NCBI GenBank assembly: GCA_947591605.1
Contig: CANQDF010000007.1
Location: 20,726-84,725 of the forward strand
DNA from: an uncultured Clostridia bacterium
GTDB taxonomy: Bacteria; Bacillota; Clostridia; Lachnospirales; CAG-274
Reading direction: 5' to 3'
DNA length: 64,000 bases
How positions within the stretch are numbered: position 1 is the stretch's first letter; each line of letters opens with the position of its first letter. The translations under genes were made by a program, and so were the position numbers. Below are positions 36,601 to 44,499 of this stretch, one piece after another. The notes beneath the pieces are model-generated. The model had not been told where the DNA came from. It saw only the letters and a list, made by a program, of their open reading frames with translations, and made no database searches.

Positions 36601-37105
36601 CAAAACCGGAGTGGGAGAGGGCGGTTTCATAAGTATTGCTGCGGTAAAGCAGGGTATGGAGCCAAACCACGGCTACGGACGCATTACAAGAGAGGGAAGC
36701 AAGGTAACGATTTCGGCTTCCGCCGACGGTGAAAATTGGTACGTATTATCCGAAGAGGAAAATACCGCTCTGCCGGAAACCTGCTATGTAGGCTTTGCAA
36801 CCTCGGCAGCACAGGATACAAGCACTCTTGTACGCTACAATGCAACCGCATTCAGCAATATATCGCTTACAGGCTTTACCTTTAACAATGATGTTCTGCT
36901 TGGCGATGTAAACTGCGACGGAATAATTACAGCAGCGGATTGTACTCTTGCTCTTGAATACGGGCTTGGAGATATGTCGGTCATAACGGAGCAGGGTATC
37001 AGAAATATGGCTGTAACAAACGACGGCGATGCCGAGAATATTGCATCCGAGATACTCCGCAAGGTGCTTGACAACACACATCGGTTTCCTGTAGAAATAC
37101 AATGA
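33695..37105 (+). CDS. Secreted pectate lyase (PL1-like) with dockerin-like C terminus
   Basis: A 1136-residue exported protein. Signal peptide of about 26 residues (basic KKK, Ala/Met-rich core, SFA-RY cleavage). Residues 45-265 hold fibronectin-III-like sequence (KIVLTWPAVD). Residues about 270-590 are a right-handed beta-helix of the pectate-lyase type: NLTDSVNDPQPGSLRYGL, NTTILGQTAPGEGITV, NIVVRYMRFRLG, VIDHCTFSWGVDE. A calcium motif DTDGDGLPDETE comes near 670, then a DUF1349/laminin-G-like domain at about 880-1060. The last 65 residues begin GDVNCDGIITAADC, an intact type-I dockerin calcium loop; the second loop is degenerate. AAAGGA precedes the ATG. It should cleave pectin or a related polyuronide outside the cell. 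The PL family is my motif-based call. Confidence 0.87.
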   Translation: MKKKAIAAAMAAIMLAVSMSVPSFARYDEEGSTYDHYRRTDTLEAEVDTSNDKIVLTWPAVDTEGNLIKANPMTADYQQQSNGNPTRGWTNPTSGMIIAYDGWLPDGTHNSISNDNKTNHDVIMGVVDKETEYPIYIFDPKVSEKTDANIIKKAYVDTTVVTHSLATAYKIEYSSDNGSTWALDHVTTSFNHGKKLCRAVTGEDGTVTYKEDNKNTFFLEDQLTEALTANLQPETEYMLRVTATDASNTSASYKVFDPIKITTPAKKELTPAFASAEGSGIYSQGGRGGDVYVVTNLTDSVNDPQPGSLRYGLERKDLTGDKKLAPRTIVFAVGGTIKIDESATKSARRMNVGSNTTILGQTAPGEGITVAGSSMKFDGSNIVVRYMRFRLGGGYDNDAASATGENIVIDHCTFSWGVDEVFSAKEIINSSIQYNIMSSGLAMPDKNGAQSSDVEVAAGESEAKHGMGSILNGYDVSYTHNLWAHNGTRNPRFEGGFEYNGVRYENKINYANNVVYDWGHNSTYGGERGKGEMNFVNNYYKPGPETLEKVKYFFDCDSSGANKGSYYFTGNVFDGNEAMTASNEQGFVGDYTKLDKPVELTLPYEASSAEEAYYDVLNNAGASLHRDAHDARLIYEAENGVGAFVNSEAEAGGWSEETYKQTITDTDGDGLPDETETLWGLDPADKTDSTGIIDGSSKIYGNYDAKLAGAFNGYSYIEAYAGLLVNDWPVSEDTRDSMKVYSNAPNVQITGITDKDGRDIINKTGNTTLIAGETYTVVPSKAVSGTKVYVNDKSVGDDKLSFTAGDTGVYNLALLSEENGFRSFSAAVPVTVVKGTGNIEGFTSVDIGSPGSAGADNYDVQTGTLYSQGAGRIGITNTSGSQNPDSFHYNYTEVKGDFEFTARIDNLSKVDYMQKSGLMARASLDPSSEFYMAGFTYLKGEDYMDRGQTDITGGVVKAKNIKAFSRKPNKTGVGEGGFISIAAVKQGMEPNHGYGRITREGSKVTISASADGENWYVLSEEENTALPETCYVGFATSAAQDTSTLVRYNATAFSNISLTGFTFNNDVLLGDVNCDGIITAADCTLALEYGLGDMSVITEQGIRNMAVTNDGDAENIASEILRKVLDNTHRFPVEIQ

Positions 37106-37175
37106 AACATTAAAAGCAAACGGAACCGATCGAACCGTGATCCTGCTTTTTTAAGTAAAATTAAATAAATAAAAT

Positions 37176-37212
37176 AAAAGGGCAAAGCTTATGTAAAGTT
37201 TTGCCCTTTTTT
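37176..37212 (+). terminator. Terminator between pectate lyase and nnr
   Basis: AAAAGGGCAAA (37176-37186) pairs with TTTGCCCTTTT (37200-37210) plus further T. The A/T symmetry makes it usable on both strands. Confidence 0.85.
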
Positions 37213-37247
37213 AACCGTTAAATTTGCCTATAAGCGGCTTTTATATA

Positions 37248-38750
37248 TCAAATCCCGAACACATAAGGTATGCTGTCTGCAATATCGCTTGCAAGTACAC
37301 CGTAAGCCGAAAGCCGTTTTTCCGCAATTTCTCCCGCCTTGCCGTTTATATAGCAGCCAAGCGAGGCAGCATTGTAATTATCCATGCCCTGTGCCAAGAG
37401 CGAGGCTATTATGCCTGCAAGGCAGTCGCCGCTGCCGCCCTTGCTCATGGCAGGCGTACCGACCGTGTTTATGGTTATATCTCCGTCTGGAGAGGCAATA
37501 ACCGTTCGGAAGTCCTTTAATACCGTAATAACATTGTGCTGCCTTGCAAAATCGGCGGCAGTTTCTACGGGGTGTTTTTTTATCTCGTCAATGCTTATGC
37601 CGGTAAGGCGTGACATTTCGCCTATATGAGGTGTTATAACGCTGCCGGGAGGAAGCGCTATGGTATTGTCGGAGGCAATTATATTGAGCGCATCCGCATC
37701 AAGCACAAGAGGTGACGAGATGCTTTTTAATATATTGCTTAAAAAATCGTGTGTGATGCCGTTGCAGCCGAGTCCGCAGCCTATCAGTACGGAGCTTGCT
37801 CTGCTTGTATCTGTCAATGCGGCGTCACTGTCAATATATCCGTCCGTATCGGGTACTGTGCTTACAACGGCTTCGTACAGACTGTTTTGTATGACGGAGG
37901 CACAATGCTTTTCGGCAAAAGCATATACCAGTCCAGCTCCCGCCCTGTAGGCGCTTTTCAGCGAGAGCACGGCAGCCCCCGTCATGCCTCTGCTGCCCAC
38001 AAAGGCAAATACCTTGCCGTATGTGCCCTTGTTTGAATTTGTTATGCGCCTTGGCATAAGAGCTTTTGCCTCTTCCTCGGAAAGGGTGCGTAGCTTGGAC
38101 TTTATTCCGCTTTGCGGCAGTGATATATTGCCCGTTATTATCTCTCCCGTATGTTCGCAGGCAGGGTAAAGGATAAGCCCGAGCTTTGGCATATGAAAGG
38201 TAACCGTTTTGTAGGCGTATACGGCACATCCAAAGTCATCCCCGCTGTCGGTGGATATGCCTGTGGGGCAGTCTGCACTGTAAACAGGCTTTCCCGAGGC
38301 ATTTATAAGCTGTACAAGGCTTAAAAGCGGCTCACGCAATGCGCTTTCAAGCCCTGTGCCTACCAGAGCGTCTGCTATTGCATCGCAGCGTTCAATGTAT
38401 TTTACAAGCTCGTTTATATCGTCAATATCCCTGTCTAAGTATATTATGGGTATGTCAAGGGCATTTGCCGCCTTAAGGTTTACTTTGCAGTCATCTGTAG
38501 CTTTTGACGGAGAACCTGCAAATATTATTGTTGTTTCAACGCCGTGTGCATAAAGCTGCCTTGCGCAGGCAAGCCCGTCGCCTCCGTTGTTGCCCTTTCC
38601 GCAGAAGACAAGTACGCTTTTGCGCTTATCGTCCGTTATGGCTTTTGTAAGCGACAAGGCTGCGTTTTCCATGAGCAGAAGCGAGGGTACTCCCGCCGTT
38701 ATCGCCTTTTGTTCAACAGCCTTCATCTGTGAGTTTGTTACAAGATACAT
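37248..38750 (-). CDS. nnr: Bifunctional NAD(P)H-hydrate epimerase / ADP-dependent dehydratase
   Basis: Repairs hydrated NAD(P)H: the N-terminal half (about 1-215, YjeF_N) epimerises S and R forms and the C-terminal half (about 225-500, ribokinase-like) dehydrates the S form using ADP. Visible: NSQMKAVEQKAI, FCGKGNNGGDGLACARQL with the catalytic Asp, SADCPTGIS, then FVGSRGMTGAAVLSLKSA, VITPHIGEMSRLTG and the ATP/ADP site GGSGDCLAGIIASLL. The 500-residue length is standard. Its ATG follows the acpS stop codon with no gap (TAAATG), so it is translationally coupled; acpS-nnr is a common clostridial pair. Confidence 0.94.
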   Translation of the reverse strand: MYLVTNSQMKAVEQKAITAGVPSLLLMENAALSLTKAITDDKRKSVLVFCGKGNNGGDGLACARQLYAHGVETTIIFAGSPSKATDDCKVNLKAANALDIPIIYLDRDIDDINELVKYIERCDAIADALVGTGLESALREPLLSLVQLINASGKPVYSADCPTGISTDSGDDFGCAVYAYKTVTFHMPKLGLILYPACEHTGEIITGNISLPQSGIKSKLRTLSEEEAKALMPRRITNSNKGTYGKVFAFVGSRGMTGAAVLSLKSAYRAGAGLVYAFAEKHCASVIQNSLYEAVVSTVPDTDGYIDSDAALTDTSRASSVLIGCGLGCNGITHDFLSNILKSISSPLVLDADALNIIASDNTIALPPGSVITPHIGEMSRLTGISIDEIKKHPVETAADFARQHNVITVLKDFRTVIASPDGDITINTVGTPAMSKGGSGDCLAGIIASLLAQGMDNYNAASLGCYINGKAGEIAEKRLSAYGVLASDIADSIPYVFGI

Positions 38751-39110
38751 TTAATCCTCTCCTTCAATTACGGCAAAAGCACAGGCATTCTGCCTGCTGT
38801 GCGATATAGATACATGTATGACGGTACAGCCTTGCTGTTTAAAAAGCTCCGCAGCTTTGCCGTATAAATTTACCTCCGGTTTGCCCGCATCGGAGCGAAG
38901 TATTTCTATATCCGAGGGCGAAAACCCCCTAAAGCCTGTACCCAGCGCCTTTGCAACAGCCTCTTTTGCGGCAAAGTTGCCTGCAAGCGAATTTGCTTTG
39001 CCGCTTATAAGGCATATTTCCGCATCGGTGTATATTTTTCTTAAAAAAGCCTCGCTGAGGTTTTCAAAGCGATCAATCTCTGTTATATCCGTGCCTGTTC
39101 CGTAAATCAT
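38751..39110 (-). CDS. acpS: Holo-[acyl-carrier-protein] synthase
   Basis: Transfers 4'-phosphopantetheine from CoA to acyl carrier protein; 119 residues, trimeric AcpS class. The N-terminal GTGTDITEIDRFE carries the metal-binding Asp, and FAAKEAVAKALGTGF the Glu and Lys of the active site; HVSISHSRQNACAFAVIE ends the domain. The start is ATG 39110 with CGGAGGT upstream; the open frame continues 62 codons upstream through the promoter region, but that part is not protein-like. First gene of the acpS-nnr pair, divergent from birA. Confidence 0.95.
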   Translation of the reverse strand: MIYGTGTDITEIDRFENLSEAFLRKIYTDAEICLISGKANSLAGNFAAKEAVAKALGTGFRGFSPSDIEILRSDAGKPEVNLYGKAAELFKQQGCTVIHVSISHSRQNACAFAVIEGED

Positions 39111-39131
39111 AACATACCTCCGTTTTATATC

Positions 39132-39196
39132 AGTATAAATAAAATAATATATAATTGCAAGAAACAATTGCAATAAAAGTAATTTTGTTGTAAAAT
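39132..39196. promoter_or_regulatory. Divergent acpS and birA promoters whose -35 boxes form one inverted repeat
   Basis: Rightward: TTGCAA (39168-39173), 17 bp, TAAAAT (39191-39196) for birA. Leftward: TTGCAA (39160-39155), 17 bp, TATACT (39137-39132) for acpS. The two -35 boxes are the arms of ATTGCAA-7 bp-TTGCAAT (39154-39174). A protein bound to this palindrome would cover both -35 boxes at once. The region lacks the known BirA operator sequence. Confidence 0.65.
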
Positions 39197-39226
39197 ATAA
39201 TAGATAATGTTTGGGAGTATGGTTGT

Positions 39227-40180
39227 ATGCAGGATAAAATTTTGGAGCTTCTGAGGCAGAGCGGCGGTTTTGTTTCGGGTGAGTACATAGGCTCAAAGTT
39301 TAATATATCAAGGGCTGCGGTAGGCAAGTACATAGCCCGTCTGAGGCAGCTTGGGTATCGTATAGATGCGGTTTCGTCAAAAGGATATATGTTCATAGAC
39401 GACAACAATGTGTTAAGCCTTGACGATATAGGCATTAAAAACTGTGTGTATCTCCCGGAGGTGGATTCCACCAACCTGGAGGCAAAGCGTATAGCCGCCG
39501 AGGATTTTGAGGACAAGCTGCTTATAGTATGCGGCAGACAGACAGGCGGCAGAGGCAGGCTGGGCAGGACGTGGACAGACAATGGCGAGGATGTTTGTAT
39601 GAGCTGTCTTTTTAAGCCCGATATACCTCCCGTAGATGTGCCTGCGCTTACGCTTGCGGCAGGGCTGGCGGTTGCGGATGCCCTTGAGGAGCTTACGGGG
39701 CTTAGCCTTGGCATAAAATGGCCCAACGATGTTATTTTAAACGGCAAAAAGCTTGTCGGCATCCTTACCGAGATGAGTGCGGAGATGGATCATATCAACT
39801 ATGCGGTTACCGGCATAGGCATAAATGTAAACAGGCAGAGCTTTGACGGCGAGCTTAAGGATAAGGCGACATCGCTTGCAATAGAGCTTGGGCATACACT
39901 TAAGCGGAGCGAGGTAATAAGGCGCTGCGTACCGAGGCTGTACGAATACTATGACATATTCTGTGCCGAGGGCTTTGCGGCTCTTGCCGACAAATATACA
40001 AAAAAATGTATAAACATAGGCAAAACCGTAAAAGCAGTTTACAGAAACAGGACTCTTACGGCGTATGCAAAGGGCGTTGATACGGACGGCAGCCTTATAG
40101 CCGATGATACGGACGGCAATGAGATAAAGATAAGCTCGGGTGAGGTATCACTCAGGCTTGAAAATGATAAATATATCTGA
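39227..40180 (+). CDS. birA: Biotin-protein ligase / biotin operon repressor BirA
   Basis: Activates biotin to biotinyl-AMP and attaches it to acetyl-CoA carboxylase and similar enzymes. The 317-residue protein has an N-terminal winged helix (about 1-60, FNISRAAVGKYIARLRQLGY), so it can also repress biotin genes. The catalytic domain contains GGRGRLGRTW, the biotinyl-AMP loop, then GIKWPNDVILNGKKLVGIL and GIGINVN. The C-terminal domain is SH3-like (GKTVKAVYRNRTLTAYAKGV). First gene of the unit birA-DUF6145-dus. Confidence 0.94.
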   Translation: MQDKILELLRQSGGFVSGEYIGSKFNISRAAVGKYIARLRQLGYRIDAVSSKGYMFIDDNNVLSLDDIGIKNCVYLPEVDSTNLEAKRIAAEDFEDKLLIVCGRQTGGRGRLGRTWTDNGEDVCMSCLFKPDIPPVDVPALTLAAGLAVADALEELTGLSLGIKWPNDVILNGKKLVGILTEMSAEMDHINYAVTGIGINVNRQSFDGELKDKATSLAIELGHTLKRSEVIRRCVPRLYEYYDIFCAEGFAALADKYTKKCINIGKTVKAVYRNRTLTAYAKGVDTDGSLIADDTDGNEIKISSGEVSLRLENDKYI

Positions 40181-40195
40181 TAAGGAGTTTTTGCA

Positions 40196-40534
40196 ATGGA
40201 AAAAACTATTTTATGTGCGGCATCATTCTACAATCACAAATGCTATTTCAACAGTGATGATTTTTCCGTTTTGCCGCCCGATGTAAAAAATGAGGTAAAG
40301 GCTGTTGCGTCTGCCACTGCCGAAAAGGTAAGGGCAATAGTATCCATAGGCTTTTACGAGGACGGCAGCGTATTTGTCAACATACAGGCGGATGAAAAGG
40401 ATATGGATTTTGACGAGATTGCAGCCAAATATGAAACGGAAAAGGTGACCAAGAGCAGGAAAAAGCTTTTAAATGCGCTGACGCTGTGGTACAAGGTAAC
40501 AAAGCTTGGCGCAAGCGGTATTGCAATAAAATGA
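40196..40534 (+). CDS. Conserved hypothetical protein (DUF6145-like)
   Basis: A 112-residue soluble protein that I associate with the clostridial DUF6145 family, mainly by position and by MEKTILCAASFYNHKCYFN at the N terminus. It contains alternating beta and helical segments, LPPDVKNEVKA and FYEDGSVFVN, with no catalytic motif or membrane segment. AAGGAG precedes the ATG. It begins 15 bp after birA and its stop overlaps the dus start (ATGA), so it is made with them. Function unknown. Confidence 0.8.
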   Translation: MEKTILCAASFYNHKCYFNSDDFSVLPPDVKNEVKAVASATAEKVRAIVSIGFYEDGSVFVNIQADEKDMDFDEIAAKYETEKVTKSRKKLLNALTLWYKVTKLGASGIAIK

Positions 40535-41508
40535 AAATAGGCAGCTTACAGCTTGAAAACAATGTATTTCTTGCACCGATGGCAGGCGTTACCGACAAGG
40601 TTTTCAGAGTTTTGTGCAAGGAGATGGGCTGTGCCCTTGTGTACTCGGAGATGGTAAGCGCAAAGGGAATAATGCACAACAACCGCAATACGGGCAAGCT
40701 GCTTGAAATTGACAGAGCGGAGATGCCTGCGGCGGTTCAGCTTTTTGGCTCGGATCCGCTGATCCTTGGCAAAATTGCCCAACAGCTTGATAAAAATGAG
40801 GATATTGCCCTAATAGATATTAATATGGGCTGTCCGGCGCCGAAGATATACAAAAACGGAGAGGGCTCCGCACTTTTGCACAATATCGGTCTTGTAGGCG
40901 AGATAGTGCATGCGGTGAGCCAAAGCACCTCAAAGCCCGTTACAGTAAAAATGCGCAAAGGCTTTGACGGGGAAGAGCCTGCCTGTATAAAAGCCGCCGC
41001 CGCAGCCGAAAAAAACGGCGCCGCCGCAGTTGCCGTACACGGCAGAACAAGGGAACAGTACTACAGCGGCAAGGCGGATATAGACATCATAAAAGAGGTC
41101 AAAAAAAATGTCGGTATACCCGTTATAGGAAACGGCGATATAAATTCACCGGAAAGCGCAAAGCATATGCTTGAATATACCAACTGCGACGCAATAATGA
41201 TAGGCAGGGCTGCACAGGGTAACCCGTGGATATTCAAAAGGGTGCTTGCCTACCTTTCCTCGGGAGAGCTTTTGCCGGAGCCGAGTGCCACGGAGAAGCT
41301 TGCAGCTGCAAGGCGTCACCTGGATATGCTTGTAGAGTTCAAGGGTGAGCATATAGGCGTGTGTGAAATGCGCAAGCACCTTGGATGGTATATCAGGGGT
41401 ATACCGCACAGTGCGCAGATGCGTGTGCTTATAAACACGGCAGATACAAGGCAAAAAATGTATGAGGTAATTAAGCTTATTGAATATAAAGCAAAAAATA
41501 TTTATTAA
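40531..41508 (+). CDS. dusB: tRNA-dihydrouridine synthase (DusB type)
   Basis: FMN enzyme that reduces specific uridines in the tRNA D-loop; 325 residues. The barrel begins NNVFLAPMAGVTDKVFR; the active-site Cys is in NMGCPAPKIYKNGEGSALL; the FMN phosphate site is at PVIGNGDI and CDAIMIGRAAQGNPWIF. The C-terminal helical domain carries MRKHLGWYIRG, as in DusB-like proteins. ATG 40531 overlaps the stop of the preceding gene by 4 nt (ATGA). It ends 15 bp before purM, so read-through into the purine genes is possible. Confidence 0.92.
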   Translation: MKIGSLQLENNVFLAPMAGVTDKVFRVLCKEMGCALVYSEMVSAKGIMHNNRNTGKLLEIDRAEMPAAVQLFGSDPLILGKIAQQLDKNEDIALIDINMGCPAPKIYKNGEGSALLHNIGLVGEIVHAVSQSTSKPVTVKMRKGFDGEEPACIKAAAAAEKNGAAAVAVHGRTREQYYSGKADIDIIKEVKKNVGIPVIGNGDINSPESAKHMLEYTNCDAIMIGRAAQGNPWIFKRVLAYLSSGELLPEPSATEKLAAARRHLDMLVEFKGEHIGVCEMRKHLGWYIRGIPHSAQMRVLINTADTRQKMYEVIKLIEYKAKNIY

Positions 41509-41523
41509 AACAGGAGGAGCATT

Positions 41524-42552
41524 ATGGATTATAAATCAGCAGGTGTAGATGTAGAAGCGGGATACAGGGCCGTCGAGCTTATGAAGAGCCATGTAAAGTC
41601 CACCTTCAGAGATGAGGTGCTTACCGATATAGGCGGTTTTGGCGGTCTTTTCAGCATTATGAAGGCAAAGGATATGGAGGAGCCTTGTCTTGTAAGCGGT
41701 ACTGACGGCGTAGGTACAAAGCTTAAAATAGCTTTTGTTATGGACAAGCATGATACCATCGGCATAGACGCAGTTGCAATGTGCGTAAACGATGTTGTGT
41801 GCAGCGGTGCGGAGCCGTTGTTCTTCCTTGACTACATAGCTTGCGGCAAGAATACACCCGAAAAAATTGCCGAGATAGTAAGCGGTGTTGCAGAGGGCTG
41901 CAGGCAGGCAGGCTGCTCGCTTATAGGCGGTGAAACTGCGGAGATGCCCGGCTTTTATCCTGCGGATGAGTATGATCTTGCGGGCTTTACCGTAGGCATT
42001 ATGGACAGGGCAAAGGTTATAGACGGCAGCAGGATCAAGCCTGGAGATGCCCTCATAGGCATAGCATCAAGCGGTATCCATTCAAACGGTTATTCGCTTG
42101 TAAGAAAAATTTTTAAGCCAACCATATCGGGGCTTAACGAGTACATAGAAAGGCTCGGTTCAACGCTCGGCGAGGCGCTGCTTGTACCTACAAAAATATA
42201 TGTAAAGCCTGTGCTTGACCTTATAAGCAAGGTTGAGGTAAAGGGCTTGAGCCATATCACAGGCGGCGGCTTTATAGAAAATATACCAAGGATGATGCCC
42301 GAGGGTACAAAGGCTGTCATTGAAGAAGGCTCATGGCCTGTACTGCCTGTATTTGCAATTTTGCAGCAGCTCGGAAATGTTGAGCGCATGAGCATGTACA
42401 ATACCTTTAATATGGGCATAGGTATGGTTGCTGCCGTAGACGGTGCGGATGCCGACAGGGCAATAGCCGTTCTTGAAGAAAACGGTGAGAGCGCATACAA
42501 AATAGGATCTGTTGCCGAGGGCAGCGGCATTGAAATAAAGCTTCAGGGGTGA
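41524..42552 (+). CDS. purM: Phosphoribosylformylglycinamidine cyclo-ligase
   Basis: Closes the imidazole ring to form AIR in purine synthesis, ATP-dependent; 342 residues. AIRS-family signatures [47 protein letters not shown] and [16 protein letters not shown] are in order. AGGAGGAG precedes the ATG. First of three adjacent purine genes (purM-purN-purD). AIR is also the precursor of the ThiC reaction encoded at 31-32.5 kb. Confidence 0.96.
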   Translation: MDYKSAGVDVEAGYRAVELMKSHVKSTFRDEVLTDIGGFGGLFSIMKAKDMEEPCLVSGTDGVGTKLKIAFVMDKHDTIGIDAVAMCVNDVVCSGAEPLFFLDYIACGKNTPEKIAEIVSGVAEGCRQAGCSLIGGETAEMPGFYPADEYDLAGFTVGIMDRAKVIDGSRIKPGDALIGIASSGIHSNGYSLVRKIFKPTISGLNEYIERLGSTLGEALLVPTKIYVKPVLDLISKVEVKGLSHITGGGFIENIPRMMPEGTKAVIEEGSWPVLPVFAILQQLGNVERMSMYNTFNMGIGMVAAVDGADADRAIAVLEENGESAYKIGSVAEGSGIEIKLQG

Positions 42553-42556
42553 TTTT

Positions 42557-43177
42557 ATGCTTAGGATAGGTGCTCTTGTAAGCGGCGGAGGTACAAATCT
42601 GCAGGCAATTATGGACGCCATTGAAAGAGATAATATAGATGCAGGGGTCGTTTGTGTTGTAAGCAGCAAGGAGGGCGCATATGCTCTTGAAAGGGCTGCG
42701 GCAAAAAATATCGAAACCGCTGTTATGCGCAAAAAGGACTACCCATCACAACGGGATTACGATATTGCCCTTGCAGACTACTTCGAGAAAAGAAATGTGG
42801 ATCTGATAGTATACGCAGGTTTTATGCTTATACTGGGTGAGGATTTTGTAAACCGCTTTGAAAACAAAATGATAAATATTCATCCGGCGCTTATACCTAG
42901 CTTCTGCGGCAAAGGCTTTTACGGTCTGCATGTGCATGAGGCTGTGCTTAAGGCAGGCGTTAAGGTGACGGGTGCAACGGTGCATTTTGTTACGGCGGAA
43001 TGTGATGCAGGCCCCATAATACTGCAAAAGGCTGTAGAGGTAATGGACGACGATACCCCGGAGAGCTTGCAGAGGAGAGTAATGGAGCAGGCGGAGTGGA
43101 TAATATATCCCGAGGCTGTAAGGCTGTTTGCGGAAAACAGGCTTAAAATAGAAAACGGCATTGTAAAAAGGAGATAA
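42557..43177 (+). CDS. purN: Phosphoribosylglycinamide formyltransferase
   Basis: Transfers formyl from 10-formyl-THF to GAR; 206 residues. VSGGGTNLQAIMDAIE binds phosphate; the catalytic triad lies in INIHPALIPSF (Asn, His) and AECDAGPII (Asp). The loop between them carries CGKGFYG, a form I associate with clostridial PurN. It starts 4 bp after purM with GGGGTG as ribosome site, and purD starts 4 bp after its stop. Confidence 0.95.
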   Translation: MLRIGALVSGGGTNLQAIMDAIERDNIDAGVVCVVSSKEGAYALERAAAKNIETAVMRKKDYPSQRDYDIALADYFEKRNVDLIVYAGFMLILGEDFVNRFENKMINIHPALIPSFCGKGFYGLHVHEAVLKAGVKVTGATVHFVTAECDAGPIILQKAVEVMDDDTPESLQRRVMEQAEWIIYPEAVRLFAENRLKIENGIVKRR

Positions 43178-43181
43178 AAAT

Positions 43182-44447
43182 ATGAAGGTTTTGGTTGTGG
43201 GCAGCGGCGGCAGAGAGCATACCATATGCTGGAAGCTTGCGCAGAGCCCAAAGGTGGATAAAATATACTGTGCGCCGGGCAATGCAGGCATAGGCGAGAT
43301 AGCCGAGCTTGTGCCTATAGGCGCAATGGAGCTTGACAAGCTGGTGGATTTTGCCAAGGCAGAGGGTATCGGCCTTACGGTTATAGGTATGGACGATCCT
43401 CTTGTTGCGGGAGTAGTTGATAAGTTTGAGGCTGCGGGGCTGAGGGTGTTCGGTCCTCGTGCAAACGCCGCAATTATAGAGGGCAGCAAGGCGTTTAGCA
43501 AGGAGCTTATGAAAAAGTACGGCATACCTACCGCAGCATATGAAACCTTTGACGATTATAACAAGGCGTTGGAGTATGTAAAATCGGGCAGCTTCCCTGT
43601 GGTGTTAAAGGCTGACGGCCTTGCTCTGGGCAAGGGCGTGCTTATATGCAATAATCTTGAAGAGGCTGTAGACGGGCTTAATACGCTTATGGTTGACAAA
43701 AAGTTCGGCGCAAGCGGCAATAAGGTCGTAATTGAGGAATTCCTTACGGGCCCCGAGGTATCGGTTTTGTCCTTCTGCGACGGCAATACGGTAGTCCCCA
43801 TGGTTTCGGCACAGGATCACAAAAGAGCCTATGACAATGACGAGGGACTTAACACGGGCGGTATGGGCACATTTTCCCCAAGCCGTGTATATACAAAGGA
43901 TATTGCCGATATATGTATGCAAACTATATTCAAGCCCACTGTTGCCGCACTCAATAAGGAGGGCAGGCAGTTTAAGGGCATAATATACTTCGGTCTTATG
44001 CTTACGGCAAAGGGCCCCAAGGTGATAGAATACAATGCACGCTTTGGCGACCCCGAAACACAGGTGATACTGCCAAGGCTTAAAAGTGACCTCTGCGAGA
44101 TATTTGAGGCATGTATAGACGGCACGCTCGACAAGCTCAATGTGGAGTGGGAGGACAATGCGGCATGCTGTGTTGTGCTTGCAAGCGGCGGCTATCCCGA
44201 AAGCTACAAAAAGGGCTATGAGATAACGGGCCTTGACGAAATAAAAAAGCATGACAATTTGGCAGTTTTTCATGCAGGTACTGCCCTTAAGGACGGCAAA
44301 TATGTCACAAACGGCGGACGTGTGCTTGGCATTACGGGTATAGGCAGAGATCTGGACGAGGCTATTAGGACAGCCTACAGCGGCGTGGATATCGTTACCT
44401 TTGAAAATGTGCATTACAGGCATGATATCGGCATTAAAAAATATTGA
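43182..44447 (+). CDS. purD: Phosphoribosylamine-glycine ligase
   Basis: ATP-grasp enzyme that joins phosphoribosylamine and glycine; 421 residues. N domain with VVGSGGREHTICWKL, ATP-grasp with PVVLKADGLALGKGV, the acidic metal sites in VIEYNARFGDPETQVILPRL, and a C-terminal domain with AACCVVLASGGYP. Last of the purM-purN-purD cluster. purH, usually between purN and purD in this order, is absent here. Confidence 0.96.
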   Translation: MKVLVVGSGGREHTICWKLAQSPKVDKIYCAPGNAGIGEIAELVPIGAMELDKLVDFAKAEGIGLTVIGMDDPLVAGVVDKFEAAGLRVFGPRANAAIIEGSKAFSKELMKKYGIPTAAYETFDDYNKALEYVKSGSFPVVLKADGLALGKGVLICNNLEEAVDGLNTLMVDKKFGASGNKVVIEEFLTGPEVSVLSFCDGNTVVPMVSAQDHKRAYDNDEGLNTGGMGTFSPSRVYTKDIADICMQTIFKPTVAALNKEGRQFKGIIYFGLMLTAKGPKVIEYNARFGDPETQVILPRLKSDLCEIFEACIDGTLDKLNVEWEDNAACCVVLASGGYPESYKKGYEITGLDEIKKHDNLAVFHAGTALKDGKYVTNGGRVLGITGIGRDLDEAIRTAYSGVDIVTFENVHYRHDIGIKKY

Positions 44448-44454
44448 TGTTTTT

Positions 44455-44482
44455 GGCTGCTCTTTTGCGGAGCAGCCGTTTT
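44455..44482 (+). terminator. Weak terminator after purD
   Basis: GGCTGCTC (44455-44462) pairs with GAGCAGCC (44470-44477), followed by GTTTT. The T-run is short; it lies only 20 bp before the next start codon, so some read-through is likely. Confidence 0.55.
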
Positions 44483-44499
44483 GCTAACAGGAGGTAAAT

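Noticed and set aside
39111..39296. N-terminal extension of AcpS
   Set aside because: The frame is open upstream but crosses two good promoters and the translation is not protein-like; ATG 39110 has a proper ribosome site and matches the family start.
43605..44423. A 272-codon open frame antisense to purD
   Set aside because: purD is unambiguous on the other strand and the antisense protein has no recognisable motif.
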